Below are positions 8,857 to 22,522 of a DNA stretch of 64,000 nucleotides, one piece after another. Source of the DNA: Xenophilus sp. E41 (GTDB lineage: Bacteria > Pseudomonadota > Gammaproteobacteria > Burkholderiales > Burkholderiaceae_C); assembly GCF_003671765.1 (NCBI RefSeq), contig NZ_QPIB01000007.1:492158-556157 (forward strand). The letters are read 5' to 3'. The notes below the pieces were generated by a model. That model made no database searches. It was not told where the DNA came from and saw only the letters and a program-made list of their open reading frames with translations. The position numbers and the translations under genes were made by a program. The stretch's first letter is position 1. Each line of letters starts with the position of its first letter.

Positions 8857-9683
8857 CCAACATCACCGCCAGCTCCGCTGCCGCACCGCGCGCCTTCGGA
8901 CTCATCATCGTCGGCGACGAGATCCTCTCCGGCAAGCGCGCCGACAAGCACCTGCCCAAGGTGATCGAACTGCTGGCCGCCCGCGGCCTGCCGCTGGCCT
9001 GGGCCGAGTACGTGGGGGACGACCCGGTGCGCATCACGGCCGCGCTGCGCCGCGCCTTCGCCTCGGGCGACATCGTGTTCTCCACCGGGGGCATCGGCGC
9101 CACGCCCGACGACCACACGCGTCAGTGCGCGGCGGCGGCCCTGGGCGTGCCGCTGGCGCTGCATCCGCAAGCCGAAGCGCTGATCCGCGAGCGCATGCAG
9201 GACACCGCGCGCGAGCAGGGCGTGCCCTACGAACCCGACCGGCCCGACAACGTGCACCGCCTCAACATGGGCGTGTTCCCGGAGGGGGCGGCCATCATCC
9301 CGAATCCCTACAACAAGATTCCGGGCTTCAGCGTTCGTGATGTCCATTTCGTGCCCGGTTTCCCCGTCATGGCGTGGCCCATGGTGGAGTGGGTGCTCGA
9401 CACGCTCTACCCCGAACTTGCGCGTCCGCCCGGCGTGAGCGAGCGCTCCGTGATCGTTTTCGGTGCAATGGAAGCCAGCCTCACGCCGTTGATGCAGGCC
9501 GTCGAGGCGGCGCACTCAGGCGTGAAGGTATTCAGCCTGCCGAGCGTGGATCACCCTCAGTACGGCCGTCATATCGAGCTCGGCGTGAAAGGTGACGCCG
9601 CACGGCTCGAAGCCGCCTACGCGCAACTGAAGGCGGGTTTGATCGATTTTGGTGCGTCCATGGGCCCACAGTTGGTGCGATGA
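8853..9683 (+). CDS. CinA-N / molybdopterin-binding domain protein
   Basis: This 276-aa protein starts with a MoaB/Mog-like fold: GLIIVGDEILSG at about residues 14-25, then the STGGIGATPDD motif. That is the signature of the competence-damage-inducible (CinA) N-terminal domain. The CinA C-terminal nicotinamide-nucleotide amidase domain is absent, so it is a stand-alone domain of the type often annotated as molybdopterin-binding. Its reaction is uncertain. The start overlaps the EI24-like stop codon by 4 nt. The gene ends within the regulatory region of glnA. Confidence 0.82.
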   Translation: MTNITASSAAAPRAFGLIIVGDEILSGKRADKHLPKVIELLAARGLPLAWAEYVGDDPVRITAALRRAFASGDIVFSTGGIGATPDDHTRQCAAAALGVPLALHPQAEALIRERMQDTAREQGVPYEPDRPDNVHRLNMGVFPEGAAIIPNPYNKIPGFSVRDVHFVPGFPVMAWPMVEWVLDTLYPELARPPGVSERSVIVFGAMEASLTPLMQAVEAAHSGVKVFSLPSVDHPQYGRHIELGVKGDAARLEAAYAQLKAGLIDFGASMGPQLVR

Positions 9684-9698
9684 TCCTTCGCGCACCAT
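9649..9698 (+). promoter_or_regulatory. Candidate NtrC-binding half-sites upstream of glnA
   Basis: The heptamer core TTGGTGCG occurs twice in direct orientation (9649-9656 and 9672-9679), and its complement CGCACCAT occurs at 9691-9698. NtrC sites are built from TGCACC/GGTGCA half-sites and lie 70-150 bp before sigma54 promoters, as these do. None forms a perfect full palindrome, so the assignment is tentative. Confidence 0.4.
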
Positions 9699-9767
9699 TT
9701 CGGGATTATGTGCTTCTGCTGACCGCCAAAAGACGTATCGGGCCCGTGTGCCGCCGCCGGTGAGAAT

Positions 9768-9783
9768 GGGCACAGAACCTGCA
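9768..9783 (+). promoter_or_regulatory. Sigma54 (RpoN) promoter of glnA
   Basis: The sequence GGGCACAGAACCTGCA has the invariant GG (9769-9770) and GC (9781-9782) exactly ten bases apart. The flanking bases (GGCAC and CTGCA) are close to the TGGCAC-N5-TTGCA consensus. It lies about 50 nt before the glnA start, where nitrogen-regulated glnA promoters are expected. Confidence 0.8.
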
Positions 9784-9833
9784 TTCCCCGAATCCGTTTT
9801 CTCTCAACCAACCATCCAAACCAGGAGAACCTG

Positions 9834-11249
9834 ATGGCCAAGACCGTCGCCGATGTACTGAAGCTCGTCAAGGAAAACGAGGTCAAGTTCGTCGACTTCC
9901 GATTCACCGACACCCGCGGCAAGGAACAGCACGTCACGGTGCCGATCAGCGCCTTCGACGAAGACAAGTTCAGCTCGGGCCATGCCTTCGACGGCTCCTC
10001 GGTGGCGGGCTGGAAGGGCATCGAGGCTTCGGACATGCAGCTCATGCCCGACCCGAACACGGCCAACATCGACCCCTTCTACGAAGAGACGACCCTGTTC
10101 CTGCAGTGCGACGTGCTGGAACCCGCCGACGGCAAGCCCTATGACCGCGATCCGCGCTCGGTGGCCAAGAAGGCCGAGGCCTACCTGAAGTCCACCGGCC
10201 TGGGCGACACCGCCTACTTCGGTCCCGAACCCGAATTCTTCATCTTCGACGGCGTGCGCTGGAGCAACGAGCCCGGCCGCGTGTTCAGCGAGATCGAAGA
10301 GTACGAAGCCCCCTGGAACAGCGGCACCAAGCTCGAAGGCGGCAACCGCGGCCACCGTCCCACCACCAAGGGCGGCTACTTCCCCGTGCCCCCGGTCGAC
10401 AGCACGCAGGACATGCGCGCCGAGATGGTCCTGGTGCTCGAGTCGCTGGGCATCCCGGTTGAAGTGTTCCACCACGAAGTGGCGGGCGCCGGCCAGAACG
10501 AGATCGGCACCAAGTTCTCGACGCTCGTGCAGCGCGCCGACTGGACGCAGGTCCTGAAGTACGTGGTCTGGAACGTGGCCAACACCTACGGCAAGACCGC
10601 GACCTTCATGCCCAAGCCCTACGCCGGCGACAACGGCTCGGGCATGCACGTGCACCAGTCGATCTGGAAGGACGGCAAGAACCTGTTCGCCGGCGACGGC
10701 TATGCCGGCCTGTCGGACACGGCCCTGTACTACATCGGCGGCATCATCAAGCACGCCCGCGCCCTGAACGCCATCACCAACCCCGGCACCAACAGCTACA
10801 AGCGCCTGGTGCCCGGCTTCGAAGCCCCGGTGAAGCTGGCCTACTCGGCCAAGAACCGCTCGGCATCGATCCGCATCCCGTTCGTGAGCAACCCCAAGGG
10901 CCGCCGCATCGAGGCGCGCTTCCCCGATCCGTCGTCCAACCCCTACCTGTGCTTCTCGGCCCTGCTGATGGCCGGCCTGGACGGCATCGAGAACAAGATC
11001 CACCCGGGCGAAGCCGCGACCAAGGACCTGTACCACCTGCCGCCGGAAGAAGACGCGCTGGTGCCGACCGTGTGCCACAGCCTCGACCAGGCGCTGGAAT
11101 ACCTCGACAAGGACCGTGCCTTCCTGACCAAGGGCGGCGTGTTCACCGACTCGATGCTCGATGCCTACATCGACCTCAAGATGACCGAAGTGACGCGCTT
11201 CCGCATGGCGCCGCACCCGGTCGAGTTCGACATGTACTACTCGCTGTAA
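9834..11249 (+). CDS. glnA: Glutamine synthetase, type I
   Basis: GlnA makes glutamine from glutamate, ammonia and ATP and is the main entry point for ammonium assimilation. The protein has the usual length for class I-beta enzymes (471 aa). The ATP-site signature is seen in [16 protein letters not shown]. The adenylylation loop is present as [10 protein letters not shown], with the target tyrosine at residue 400, so control by GlnE is expected. AGGAG precedes the ATG. A sigma54 promoter upstream and ntrBC downstream indicate nitrogen control. Confidence 0.98.
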   Translation: MAKTVADVLKLVKENEVKFVDFRFTDTRGKEQHVTVPISAFDEDKFSSGHAFDGSSVAGWKGIEASDMQLMPDPNTANIDPFYEETTLFLQCDVLEPADGKPYDRDPRSVAKKAEAYLKSTGLGDTAYFGPEPEFFIFDGVRWSNEPGRVFSEIEEYEAPWNSGTKLEGGNRGHRPTTKGGYFPVPPVDSTQDMRAEMVLVLESLGIPVEVFHHEVAGAGQNEIGTKFSTLVQRADWTQVLKYVVWNVANTYGKTATFMPKPYAGDNGSGMHVHQSIWKDGKNLFAGDGYAGLSDTALYYIGGIIKHARALNAITNPGTNSYKRLVPGFEAPVKLAYSAKNRSASIRIPFVSNPKGRRIEARFPDPSSNPYLCFSALLMAGLDGIENKIHPGEAATKDLYHLPPEEDALVPTVCHSLDQALEYLDKDRAFLTKGGVFTDSMLDAYIDLKMTEVTRFRMAPHPVEFDMYYSL

Positions 11250-11276
11250 TCGAAGGGTTTCCTTTCGAACGTGGAG

Positions 11277-11301
11277 AAGGACGGCCTCGGCCGTCCTTTT
11301 T
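11277..11301 (+). terminator. Rho-independent terminator after glnA
   Basis: The stem AAGGACGGC pairs with GCCGTCCTT around a small loop and runs into TTTTT (11297-11301). It separates glnA from the small gene and ntrBC, so these need read-through or their own promoter. Confidence 0.9.
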
Positions 11302-11385
11302 CATTGGCAGGGGAACCGCCGCGAGGGCCCGCCGTCGAATTGCAAGAAAATGCAAGGCTCGACGCCTCCCACCGACCCGACGACC

Positions 11386-11901
11386 ATGAAGACCTTGACC
11401 CTTGCCATCGCGCTGCTCGCATCGCTGGCCGGCCCGAGCGCGCAGGCGCAGGAGCGCGTCTGGCGCTGCGGCAACGAATACACGAACAACGCCACCGACG
11501 CGCAACGCCGCGGCTGCAAGCTGATGGAAGGCGGCAACATCACGGTGGTCCAGGGCACGCGGCCTTCGGGCGCATCGACCGCTTCGTCGGGCAGCACGGC
11601 CAGCAGCAGCAGTGCCGCGCGTGCGCCTGCCGGCAGCCCGCGCGTCGAGAGTGCCGACCAGCGTGCACGCGACAGCGACGCGCGCGCGGTGCTCGAATCC
11701 GAGCTCAAGAAGGCGCAGGCCCGCCAGGCCGAACTGCTCAAGGAATACAACAACGGCGAGCCCGAGAAGCAGGGCAGCGAGGCGAAGAACTACCAGAAGT
11801 ACCTGGACCGCGTGGCCGACATGAAGGCCCAGATCGCCCGCAACGAGAGCGACATCGCCGGCCTGCAGCGCGAGATCGGCCGCCTGCCGGCCAACCGCTG
11901 A
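11386..11901 (+). CDS. Small exported protein of unknown function, DUF4124-like N-terminus
   Basis: This 171-aa protein has a signal peptide (MKTLTLAIALLASLAGPSAQAQ), then a short region with two cysteines (WRCGNEY and RRGCKLM) recalling DUF4124 proteins. A Ser/Ala-rich linker follows, then a charged C-terminal helix of about 80 residues likely to form a coiled coil. No function can be assigned. It lies between glnA and glnL and its stop codon overlaps the glnL ATG (TGATG), so it is translated together with the nitrogen sensor. An upstream in-frame ATG at 11350 is less likely because it would displace the signal peptide. Confidence 0.7.
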   Translation: MKTLTLAIALLASLAGPSAQAQERVWRCGNEYTNNATDAQRRGCKLMEGGNITVVQGTRPSGASTASSGSTASSSSAARAPAGSPRVESADQRARDSDARAVLESELKKAQARQAELLKEYNNGEPEKQGSEAKNYQKYLDRVADMKAQIARNESDIAGLQREIGRLPANR

Positions 11902-12977
11902 TGGCCTTCGGCAAGCCGGCGCCGGCCAGCAAGCGCTTCCAGGCCTTCGACCTGCTGGCGACGCTGATCGCCGTCATCCGCGGCGACGGTACGCTGCTGT
12001 TCGCCAACTCGGCGCTCGAGGACGCCATGGGCATCTCGCGGCGCACGCTCGAAGGCGCGCCGTTCAGCCAGAGCTTCATGGAACCCAATGTGCTGCTCAC
12101 GGCCATCGACGGCGCCCGCAGCAACGACTTCGCCACCCTGCGCTACGAGGCCTTCCTGCGCCGCGGCACGCAGGAGCCGCTGCCGGTGCAGGTCACGCTC
12201 GCGCAGACCGACCGGGCCGGCGAACTGGTGGTCGAGATGTCGCCGCAGGAGCAGCAGGCGCGGCAGGACCGCGAGGAGCGCCTGCTGGGCCAGGCCCAGG
12301 CCAACAAGGAACTGATCCGCAACCTCGCGCACGAGATCAAGAACCCGCTCGGCGGCATCCGCGGCGCGGCGCAGTTGCTGCAGATGGAAGTCGACTCGCG
12401 CGACCTGGTCGAATACACGCAGGTCATCATCCACGAGGCCGACCGGCTGCAGACGCTGGTCGACCGCCTGCTGGCGCCGCACCGCCGGCCGCACGTGGTG
12501 GGCGACGTCAACGTCCACGAGGTGTGCGAGCGCGTGCGCTCGGTGCTGCTGGCCGAATTTCCCCACGACCTGGAGATCGAGCGCGATTTCGACCCCTCGA
12601 TCCCCGAATTCCGCGGCGACCGCGAGCAGCTCATCCAGGCCACGCTCAACATCGCGCACAACGCGGCACAGGCGCTGGCCGAACGCCGCGCCGCGGGCGA
12701 CGCGAAGATCACTTTCCGCACGCGCGTCGTGCGTCAGGTCATCCTCAACAAGCAGTGGTACCGACTGGCACTGGAATTGCATGTCATCGACAACGGACCG
12801 GGCGTGCCGGACGGCCTCAAGGACCGCATCTTCTACCCCCTCGTATCGGGGCGTGAAGGCGGAACGGGACTGGGGCTGACCCTGGCGCAGACTTTCGTAC
12901 AACAACACCACGGTGTGATCGAGTGCGACAGCGTCCCGGGCCGAACGGATTTCAAGATCACCATTCCATTGCCATAG
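11901..12977 (+). CDS. glnL: Nitrogen regulation sensor kinase NtrB
   Basis: NtrB phosphorylates NtrC when nitrogen is limiting and is switched by the PII protein. The 358-aa cytosolic protein has an N-terminal PAS-like sensor region (about 20-110). The H-box NLAHEIKNPLGG follows, with the phosphorylated histidine at residue 144. The ATP-binding lid is NxxHNAAQA (N box), DNGPGVP (G1) and GGTGLGL (G2). The start codon overlaps the preceding stop codon, and ntrC follows 23 nt downstream. Confidence 0.95.
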   Translation: MAFGKPAPASKRFQAFDLLATLIAVIRGDGTLLFANSALEDAMGISRRTLEGAPFSQSFMEPNVLLTAIDGARSNDFATLRYEAFLRRGTQEPLPVQVTLAQTDRAGELVVEMSPQEQQARQDREERLLGQAQANKELIRNLAHEIKNPLGGIRGAAQLLQMEVDSRDLVEYTQVIIHEADRLQTLVDRLLAPHRRPHVVGDVNVHEVCERVRSVLLAEFPHDLEIERDFDPSIPEFRGDREQLIQATLNIAHNAAQALAERRAAGDAKITFRTRVVRQVILNKQWYRLALELHVIDNGPGVPDGLKDRIFYPLVSGREGGTGLGLTLAQTFVQQHHGVIECDSVPGRTDFKITIPLP

Positions 12978-13000
12978 CGAGAAGGACCACAAGGAGCTGC

Positions 13001-14554
<1,554 letters not shown>

Positions 14555-14579
14555 GCGCTCGAGTCCAAGGCGCTACGGC

Positions 14580-14642
14580 CCTCGAAATCGCAAAGTGCAA
14601 TCGGCCTGCAGCGCCCGTGTGGCGGGCGCTGCGGCCGAATTC
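14580..14642 (+). repeat. Dispersed short repeat with strong hairpin, after glnG
   Basis: The stretch starts CTCGAAATCG and contains a perfect 10-bp stem, GCAGCGCCCG (14608-14617) with CGGGCGCTGC (14623-14632), extended by GGCC/GGCC arms. It belongs to the same family as the copies at 36482 and 38375. It has no T-run, so it is not a typical terminator. Its position between convergent genes suggests 3'-end stabilisation. Confidence 0.65.
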
Positions 14643-14690
14643 GTCACGAACGTGACGATCTCCCGGCAACGGCTGGCCTCGCGGCCGCGG

Positions 14691-15215
14691 TCACCGACTC
14701 CGCTGGCCCTTGGTGAGCGTGTCGAGCTGGAAGTTGCCGCTCTTGTCCCACAACCAGGTCTCGACGTAGGTGTGCGCGCCCAGCTTGCCGGGGTTGGGCA
14801 GGGGCGATGCGGCGCGGACCAGCTCGGCGATCTTCGGCGGCACCTCGGGGGCATGGCTGGGCACGCGGCTGAAGGTCACGTTGGTCACGTTGCCCTGCGC
14901 GTCGATGTCCGTCTCCACCACCACCACGGCATACACCAGCGGCGGGATGCGGCCACGGTAGATGCGCTTGGGGTACTTCTTGTAGATCGCCTCGGCGCCC
15001 AGCTTGCGGTAGGCGCGCACGGCCGGCGTCTGCGCGGTGATGAGCCGCACCGTGGCCACCGGGTTTTCGGGCGCGGCCGCTGCGGGCGCGGGCGTGTCCG
15101 TGCGCGCGGGCTCCTCGGTCTTGGGCTTGTCCGTCAGGGCGCAGCCGGCCAGGGCCAGCGCGACGAGGGCCGGCGCCAGGGGCTGGCGCAGGCGATCGAA
15201 GGAGAAGAGCGTCAT
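14691..15215 (-). CDS. Lipoprotein with TonB C-terminal-like domain
   Basis: This 174-aa exported protein has a lipobox (LALAGC) at about residues 20-25 and a Pro/Ala-rich linker. Its C-terminal domain has the TonB-C-like features of a VxxDIDAQGNVTN strand and a helix with a PEVPPKIAELV stretch. It lacks a transmembrane anchor and the long Pro/Lys span of true TonB, so energy transduction is doubtful; a periplasmic binding role is as likely. It follows xth on the minus strand with a 20-nt gap and may be cotranscribed with it. Confidence 0.65.
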   Translation of the reverse strand: MTLFSFDRLRQPLAPALVALALAGCALTDKPKTEEPARTDTPAPAAAAPENPVATVRLITAQTPAVRAYRKLGAEAIYKKYPKRIYRGRIPPLVYAVVVVETDIDAQGNVTNVTFSRVPSHAPEVPPKIAELVRAASPLPNPGKLGAHTYVETWLWDKSGNFQLDTLTKGQRSR

Positions 15216-15235
15216 CGGCAGAAGGTGTTGTCGGT

Positions 15236-16021
15236 TCAGGCCACGGGGCCGAGCTCGAGCACCACGGGCGCGTGGTCGCTCGGTTTCTCCCATTTGCGCG
15301 GCACGCGGTCGATGGTGCTGCTGCGAACGCGCGGCACCAGCGGCTGGCTGACGAGGATGTGGTCGATGCGCAGGCCACGGTTCTTCTGGTAGCCCAGCAT
15401 GCGGTAGTCCCACCAGGAGTAGCTCTTCTCGGGCTGGTCGAAGAGCCGGAAGCTGTCGGTCAATCCCAGCTCGAGCAGCGCCTTGAAGTGCGCACGCTCC
15501 TCGCTGGTGTGATGGATGGTCTCGGCCAGGCCCACGGGGTCGAAGCTGTCGCGGTCCTCGGGCGCGATGTTGAAGTCGCCCAGCAGCACCAGCTCCGGGT
15601 GCGCCGCCATCTCGGCGCGCAGCCATTCGCGCAACGCCGTGAGCCAGTTCATCTTGTAGGCGAACTTGTCCGAGCCCGGCGCCTGGCCGTTGACGAAGTA
15701 GCCGTTGACCACGCGCAGCGGGCCGTGGTCCGTGTCGATGGTGGCGCTGATCACGCGCGAGTGCTCGTCGGTGAAGCCGCCGATGTTGCGCACCACGTCG
15801 CGCACCGGCTGCAGGCTCAGGATCGCCACGCCGTTGTAGGTCTTCTGCCCGAACACCGCGGCGTGGTAGCCGGCCGACTGCAGCACCTCGAGCGGGAACT
15901 TGTCGTCGCTCATCTTCAGTTCCTGCAGGCACAGCACGTCGACCGGGTTGGCGATGAGCCAGTCCAGCACATGCTGGAGGCGGGCGGTGAGGGAGTTGAC
16001 GTTCCAGGTGGCGATGCGCAT
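15236..16021 (-). CDS. xth: Exodeoxyribonuclease III
   Basis: This base-excision-repair enzyme cleaves at abasic sites and has 3'-5' exonuclease activity. The 261-aa protein shows the exonuclease/endonuclease/phosphatase fold signatures in order: TWNVNSLTAR at the N-terminus, LQELKM, GDFNIAPEDRDSFD, and the C-terminal SDHAPV with the catalytic Asp-His. Its length is normal for the family. It is first in a short minus-strand unit, and the 267-bp gap to the divergent uvrA2 gene probably holds promoters for both, though none is obvious. Confidence 0.95.
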   Translation of the reverse strand: MRIATWNVNSLTARLQHVLDWLIANPVDVLCLQELKMSDDKFPLEVLQSAGYHAAVFGQKTYNGVAILSLQPVRDVVRNIGGFTDEHSRVISATIDTDHGPLRVVNGYFVNGQAPGSDKFAYKMNWLTALREWLRAEMAAHPELVLLGDFNIAPEDRDSFDPVGLAETIHHTSEERAHFKALLELGLTDSFRLFDQPEKSYSWWDYRMLGYQKNRGLRIDHILVSQPLVPRVRSSTIDRVPRKWEKPSDHAPVVLELGPVA

Positions 16022-16288
16022 AAAAAGCTCTCAGCAGTTCTCAACCCACGGGAAAAATCGCGGAGCTGACTGTCCGCGCACGCCCTGGGCCGCTGTCCTC
16101 GTGAGACGGCGCCGGTTGCGGGCCAGGGCGGCGGTGGGTGGCGAAGCCTACCCCAAAAGGGCACGCCCTCCCGGGCGGGCAGCCCCGGCCCGACCGACGG
16201 CCGCGGGTCCCCAAGCAAGCGAGCTCCTATGCGAGCTGCCGGCCGGCGCTGTCGTGCCCAGGGGCGTACGGGGTGGGATGCTTGTGGC

Positions 16289-19006
<2,718 letters not shown>

Positions 19007-19086
19007 ACGGCCGCCGGGCGGCTTAAGATCATCCACCGCCGGCTCGCGCCGCACGACAGCACGCAGCAACGGCACACACCCTCACC

Positions 19087-20085
<999 letters not shown>

Positions 20086-20106
20086 CCCTTTCACCTGTTC
20101 CTGCCC

Positions 20107-20523
20107 ATGTACAGCGTCAACGTCCGTGACCATTTCATGATCGCCCACAGCTTCCGCGGCGAGGCCTTCGGGCCGGCGCAGCGGCTGCATGGCGCCACCT
20201 ACGTGGTCGACGCGGAATTCCGTCGACCCGCACTCGATCCCGACGGCATGGTGGTCGACATCGCGCGCGCCACCGAGGTGCTGCGCACCGTGCTGGGCGA
20301 GCTCAACCTGCGCAACCTCGACGACGATCCTGCCTTCGCCGGCCGCAACACCACCACCGAGTTCATGGCGCGTGTGGTCTTCGACCGCATCGCCGACCGT
20401 GTGGTGGCCGGTGAACTCGGGCCGCACGCCGCCGGGCTCACGCACCTGCGGGTGCGCCTGCACGAATCGCACATCGCATGGGCCGCCTACGAGGGCACGC
20501 TGCCTCGCCCGGTGGGCGGCTGA
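20107..20523 (+). CDS. 6-pyruvoyl-tetrahydropterin synthase/QueD-like protein with altered active site
   Basis: This 138-aa protein has the length and motif order of the PTPS/QueD family: an N-terminal AHSF histidine, LHGATY where LHGH-Y is normal, NTTTEFMA for NPTSENLA, and a C-terminal [12 protein letters not shown]. Three catalytic features are changed. There is no cysteine anywhere, the HGH zinc pair is HGA, and the LDHxxLN segment reads LDDDPAF. It is therefore unlikely to be a standard QueD or PTPS. It could bind a related dihydroneopterin-type substrate or perform a different step. It is sandwiched between the dehydrogenase and glycosyltransferase genes. Confidence 0.8.
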   Translation: MYSVNVRDHFMIAHSFRGEAFGPAQRLHGATYVVDAEFRRPALDPDGMVVDIARATEVLRTVLGELNLRNLDDDPAFAGRNTTTEFMARVVFDRIADRVVAGELGPHAAGLTHLRVRLHESHIAWAAYEGTLPRPVGG

Positions 20524-20539
20524 GCGAGCGTCGCGCGCC

Positions 20540-21610
20540 ATGGCCCGGTCCTGCGTCTTCCTCGTGCCGGGCGACTGGAACAGCCGCACCGGCGGCTACC
20601 TCTACGACCGCCGCATCGTGGACGAACTGCGCGCGCGCGGGTGGCGGGTCGAGGTGTTCTCGCCCGGCGAGGGCTATCCCTTTCCCGATGCCGCCGATCT
20701 GGCGCACGCGGCGCAGGTCGTCGGGGCCTTGCCCGATGGCGCCTGCGTGGTGGCCGACGGCCTGGGCTTCGGCGTGCTGCCCGAACTGGCCGAGCGCCAT
20801 GCGCAGCGTCTGTGCTGGGTCGCGCTGGTGCACCATCCGCTGGCGCTGGAGACCGGGCTCACGCCCGCGCAGCAGCACCTGCTCGACCGGAGCGAGCGAC
20901 GTGCGCTGGCGTGGGCGCGGGGCGTGGTCGTGACCAGCGCCGCCACCGCGAAGGCGCTGGCTGCCTATGGCGTGCCGGCCGGGCGAGTGGCTGTCGTGGA
21001 GCCAGGCACCGAGCGCGCCCCGTGGGCCGTCGGTGGCGGTGCCGGCCCCGGCGCACTGTCGATGCTGTGCGTGGCCACCCTCACGCCGCGCAAGGGCCAT
21101 GCAGTGCTCATCGAGGCGCTGGCGGGACTGCGCGACCGGCCCTGGGTGCTGCACTGCGCGGGCAGCCGCGCGCGCGACCCGGCCGAGGCAGAGCGCGTCG
21201 ACGCACTTGTTGCACAACAAGGCCTGGGCGAGCGCATTCGCTGGCACGGCGAGGTCGAGGGCGCGGCACTCGAAGCGCTCTATGCGCGGGCCAACCTGTT
21301 CGTGCTCCCCTCGCTGCACGAGGGCTACGGCATGGCGCTGGCGGAGGCGCTGGCGCACGGCCTGCCGGTCGTCAGCACCACGGCCGGCGCCATCGTCGAC
21401 ACGGTGCCGGCGGAAGCCGGCGTGCTGGTGCCGCCGGGCGACGTGCACGCCTTGCGCGGCGCACTGCGCCGCGCGATGGACGAGCCCGCCTGGCGTGCGG
21501 CGCTGGCCACCGGTGCGCGGCATGCCGCTGGCCGGCTGCCGCGCTGGGCCGACGCCGGCGCGCGATTCGAGCAGTCCTTGCTGCGCGCCATCGACGCGGG
21601 ATCGCCATGA
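20540..21610 (+). CDS. Family 4-like (GT-B) glycosyltransferase
   Basis: This 356-aa protein has the two-Rossmann-domain layout of GT-B enzymes. The C-terminal half shows VATLTPRKGH, then the donor-binding motif HEGYGMALAEAL with the E-x7-E pattern of family GT4, which use nucleotide sugars. The N-terminal half contains an acceptor-side GGYLYDRRI motif. It has no membrane segment, so a soluble acceptor is plausible. It follows the PTPS-like gene after 16 nt and overlaps the methyltransferase gene by 4 nt (ATGA). In this setting I infer that it glycosylates the cluster's product. Confidence 0.82.
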   Translation: MARSCVFLVPGDWNSRTGGYLYDRRIVDELRARGWRVEVFSPGEGYPFPDAADLAHAAQVVGALPDGACVVADGLGFGVLPELAERHAQRLCWVALVHHPLALETGLTPAQQHLLDRSERRALAWARGVVVTSAATAKALAAYGVPAGRVAVVEPGTERAPWAVGGGAGPGALSMLCVATLTPRKGHAVLIEALAGLRDRPWVLHCAGSRARDPAEAERVDALVAQQGLGERIRWHGEVEGAALEALYARANLFVLPSLHEGYGMALAEALAHGLPVVSTTAGAIVDTVPAEAGVLVPPGDVHALRGALRRAMDEPAWRAALATGARHAAGRLPRWADAGARFEQSLLRAIDAGSP

Positions 21611-22512
21611 GCGGCTTCGATCCGGATTGGCTGGCCCTGCGCGAGCCCTTCGACCTCGCGGCGCGCGAGGCGGCCGCGCAAGCGCTGGACGTCCCGGCCT
21701 TCGCGGCGCGCCCGCGTCGTCGCCGCGGCCCGGATGCGGCGCTGCAGGTGCTGGACCTGGGCTGCGGCACCGGCGCCAACCTGCGCGCGCTTGCCCCGCA
21801 GCTCGGCGGGCCGCAGCGCTGGCGGCTGGTCGACCACGACCCGCAACTGCTCGCGGTGTTGCCCATCGCGCTGCAAAGCTGGGCGCTGTCTCTGGGATGG
21901 CATGCAGAGCGCACGGGCGCCGGCCTGCGCATCGAGGCGCCGCGGCTGAGCCTCGACGTCGTCTGGCAGCAGGCCGACCTGGCCGCAGATCTGGAGGGCC
22001 TGCGCCTGGACGACACCGACCTCGTCACCGCCTCGGCCCTGCTGGACCTGGTGTCGGCCGACTGGCTGGCGCGATGGATCGCGCGCAGCCGTGCGGCCGC
22101 GGCGGCGCTGTGCTTCGCGCTCAGCGTCGACGACCGGCTGCACTGGCAGCCGTCCGATGCGGCGGACGACGAGGTGCACGCGCTCTTCAGGGCCCACCAG
22201 CGGCGCGACAAGGGCTTCGGGCCGGCGTTGGGCGGCGCGGCGGTGGATGTCGCATTGCCGTTGCTGGCGCGTGCGGGCTATCGCTGCGCGACGGCCGCCA
22301 GCGACTGGCAGGTCGATGCGGCGCAGGGGCCGGCGCATCGCGCCATGCTGGCCGCGATGGTCGACGGCATCGCCTCGGCAGCGTGTGAGCAGGACCCTGC
22401 GGCGGTCAGCCGCGTGCGGGCATGGCGCGCTCGTCGCCATGCATTGCTTGCCGAGCCGTCAGCCATGGGGCTGGTCGTCGGCCACACCGACCTGCTCGCC
22501 TGGTTCGACTGA
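21607..22512 (+). CDS. Class I SAM-dependent methyltransferase
   Basis: This 301-aa protein has the SAM-binding motif I, VLDLGCGTGANL, at about residues 48-59, and an acidic motif II end (LVDHDPQLL). The remaining two thirds are Ala/Asp-rich with no further recognisable domain. Its start overlaps the glycosyltransferase stop by 4 nt, so it is the fourth cotranslated gene of the putative pterin-like cluster. The RibD-like gene converges on it with only 10 nt between the stops. The methyl acceptor cannot be told from the sequence. Confidence 0.82.
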   Translation: MSGFDPDWLALREPFDLAAREAAAQALDVPAFAARPRRRRGPDAALQVLDLGCGTGANLRALAPQLGGPQRWRLVDHDPQLLAVLPIALQSWALSLGWHAERTGAGLRIEAPRLSLDVVWQQADLAADLEGLRLDDTDLVTASALLDLVSADWLARWIARSRAAAAALCFALSVDDRLHWQPSDAADDEVHALFRAHQRRDKGFGPALGGAAVDVALPLLARAGYRCATAASDWQVDAAQGPAHRAMLAAMVDGIASAACEQDPAAVSRVRAWRARRHALLAEPSAMGLVVGHTDLLAWFD

Positions 22513-22522
22513 TCGGTCCCGC

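Noticed and set aside
16022..16288. Minus-strand frame in the gap between xth and uvrA2
   Set aside because: Arg/Pro-rich with no motif or ribosome-binding site, and it overlaps the xth start; treated as a divergent promoter region.
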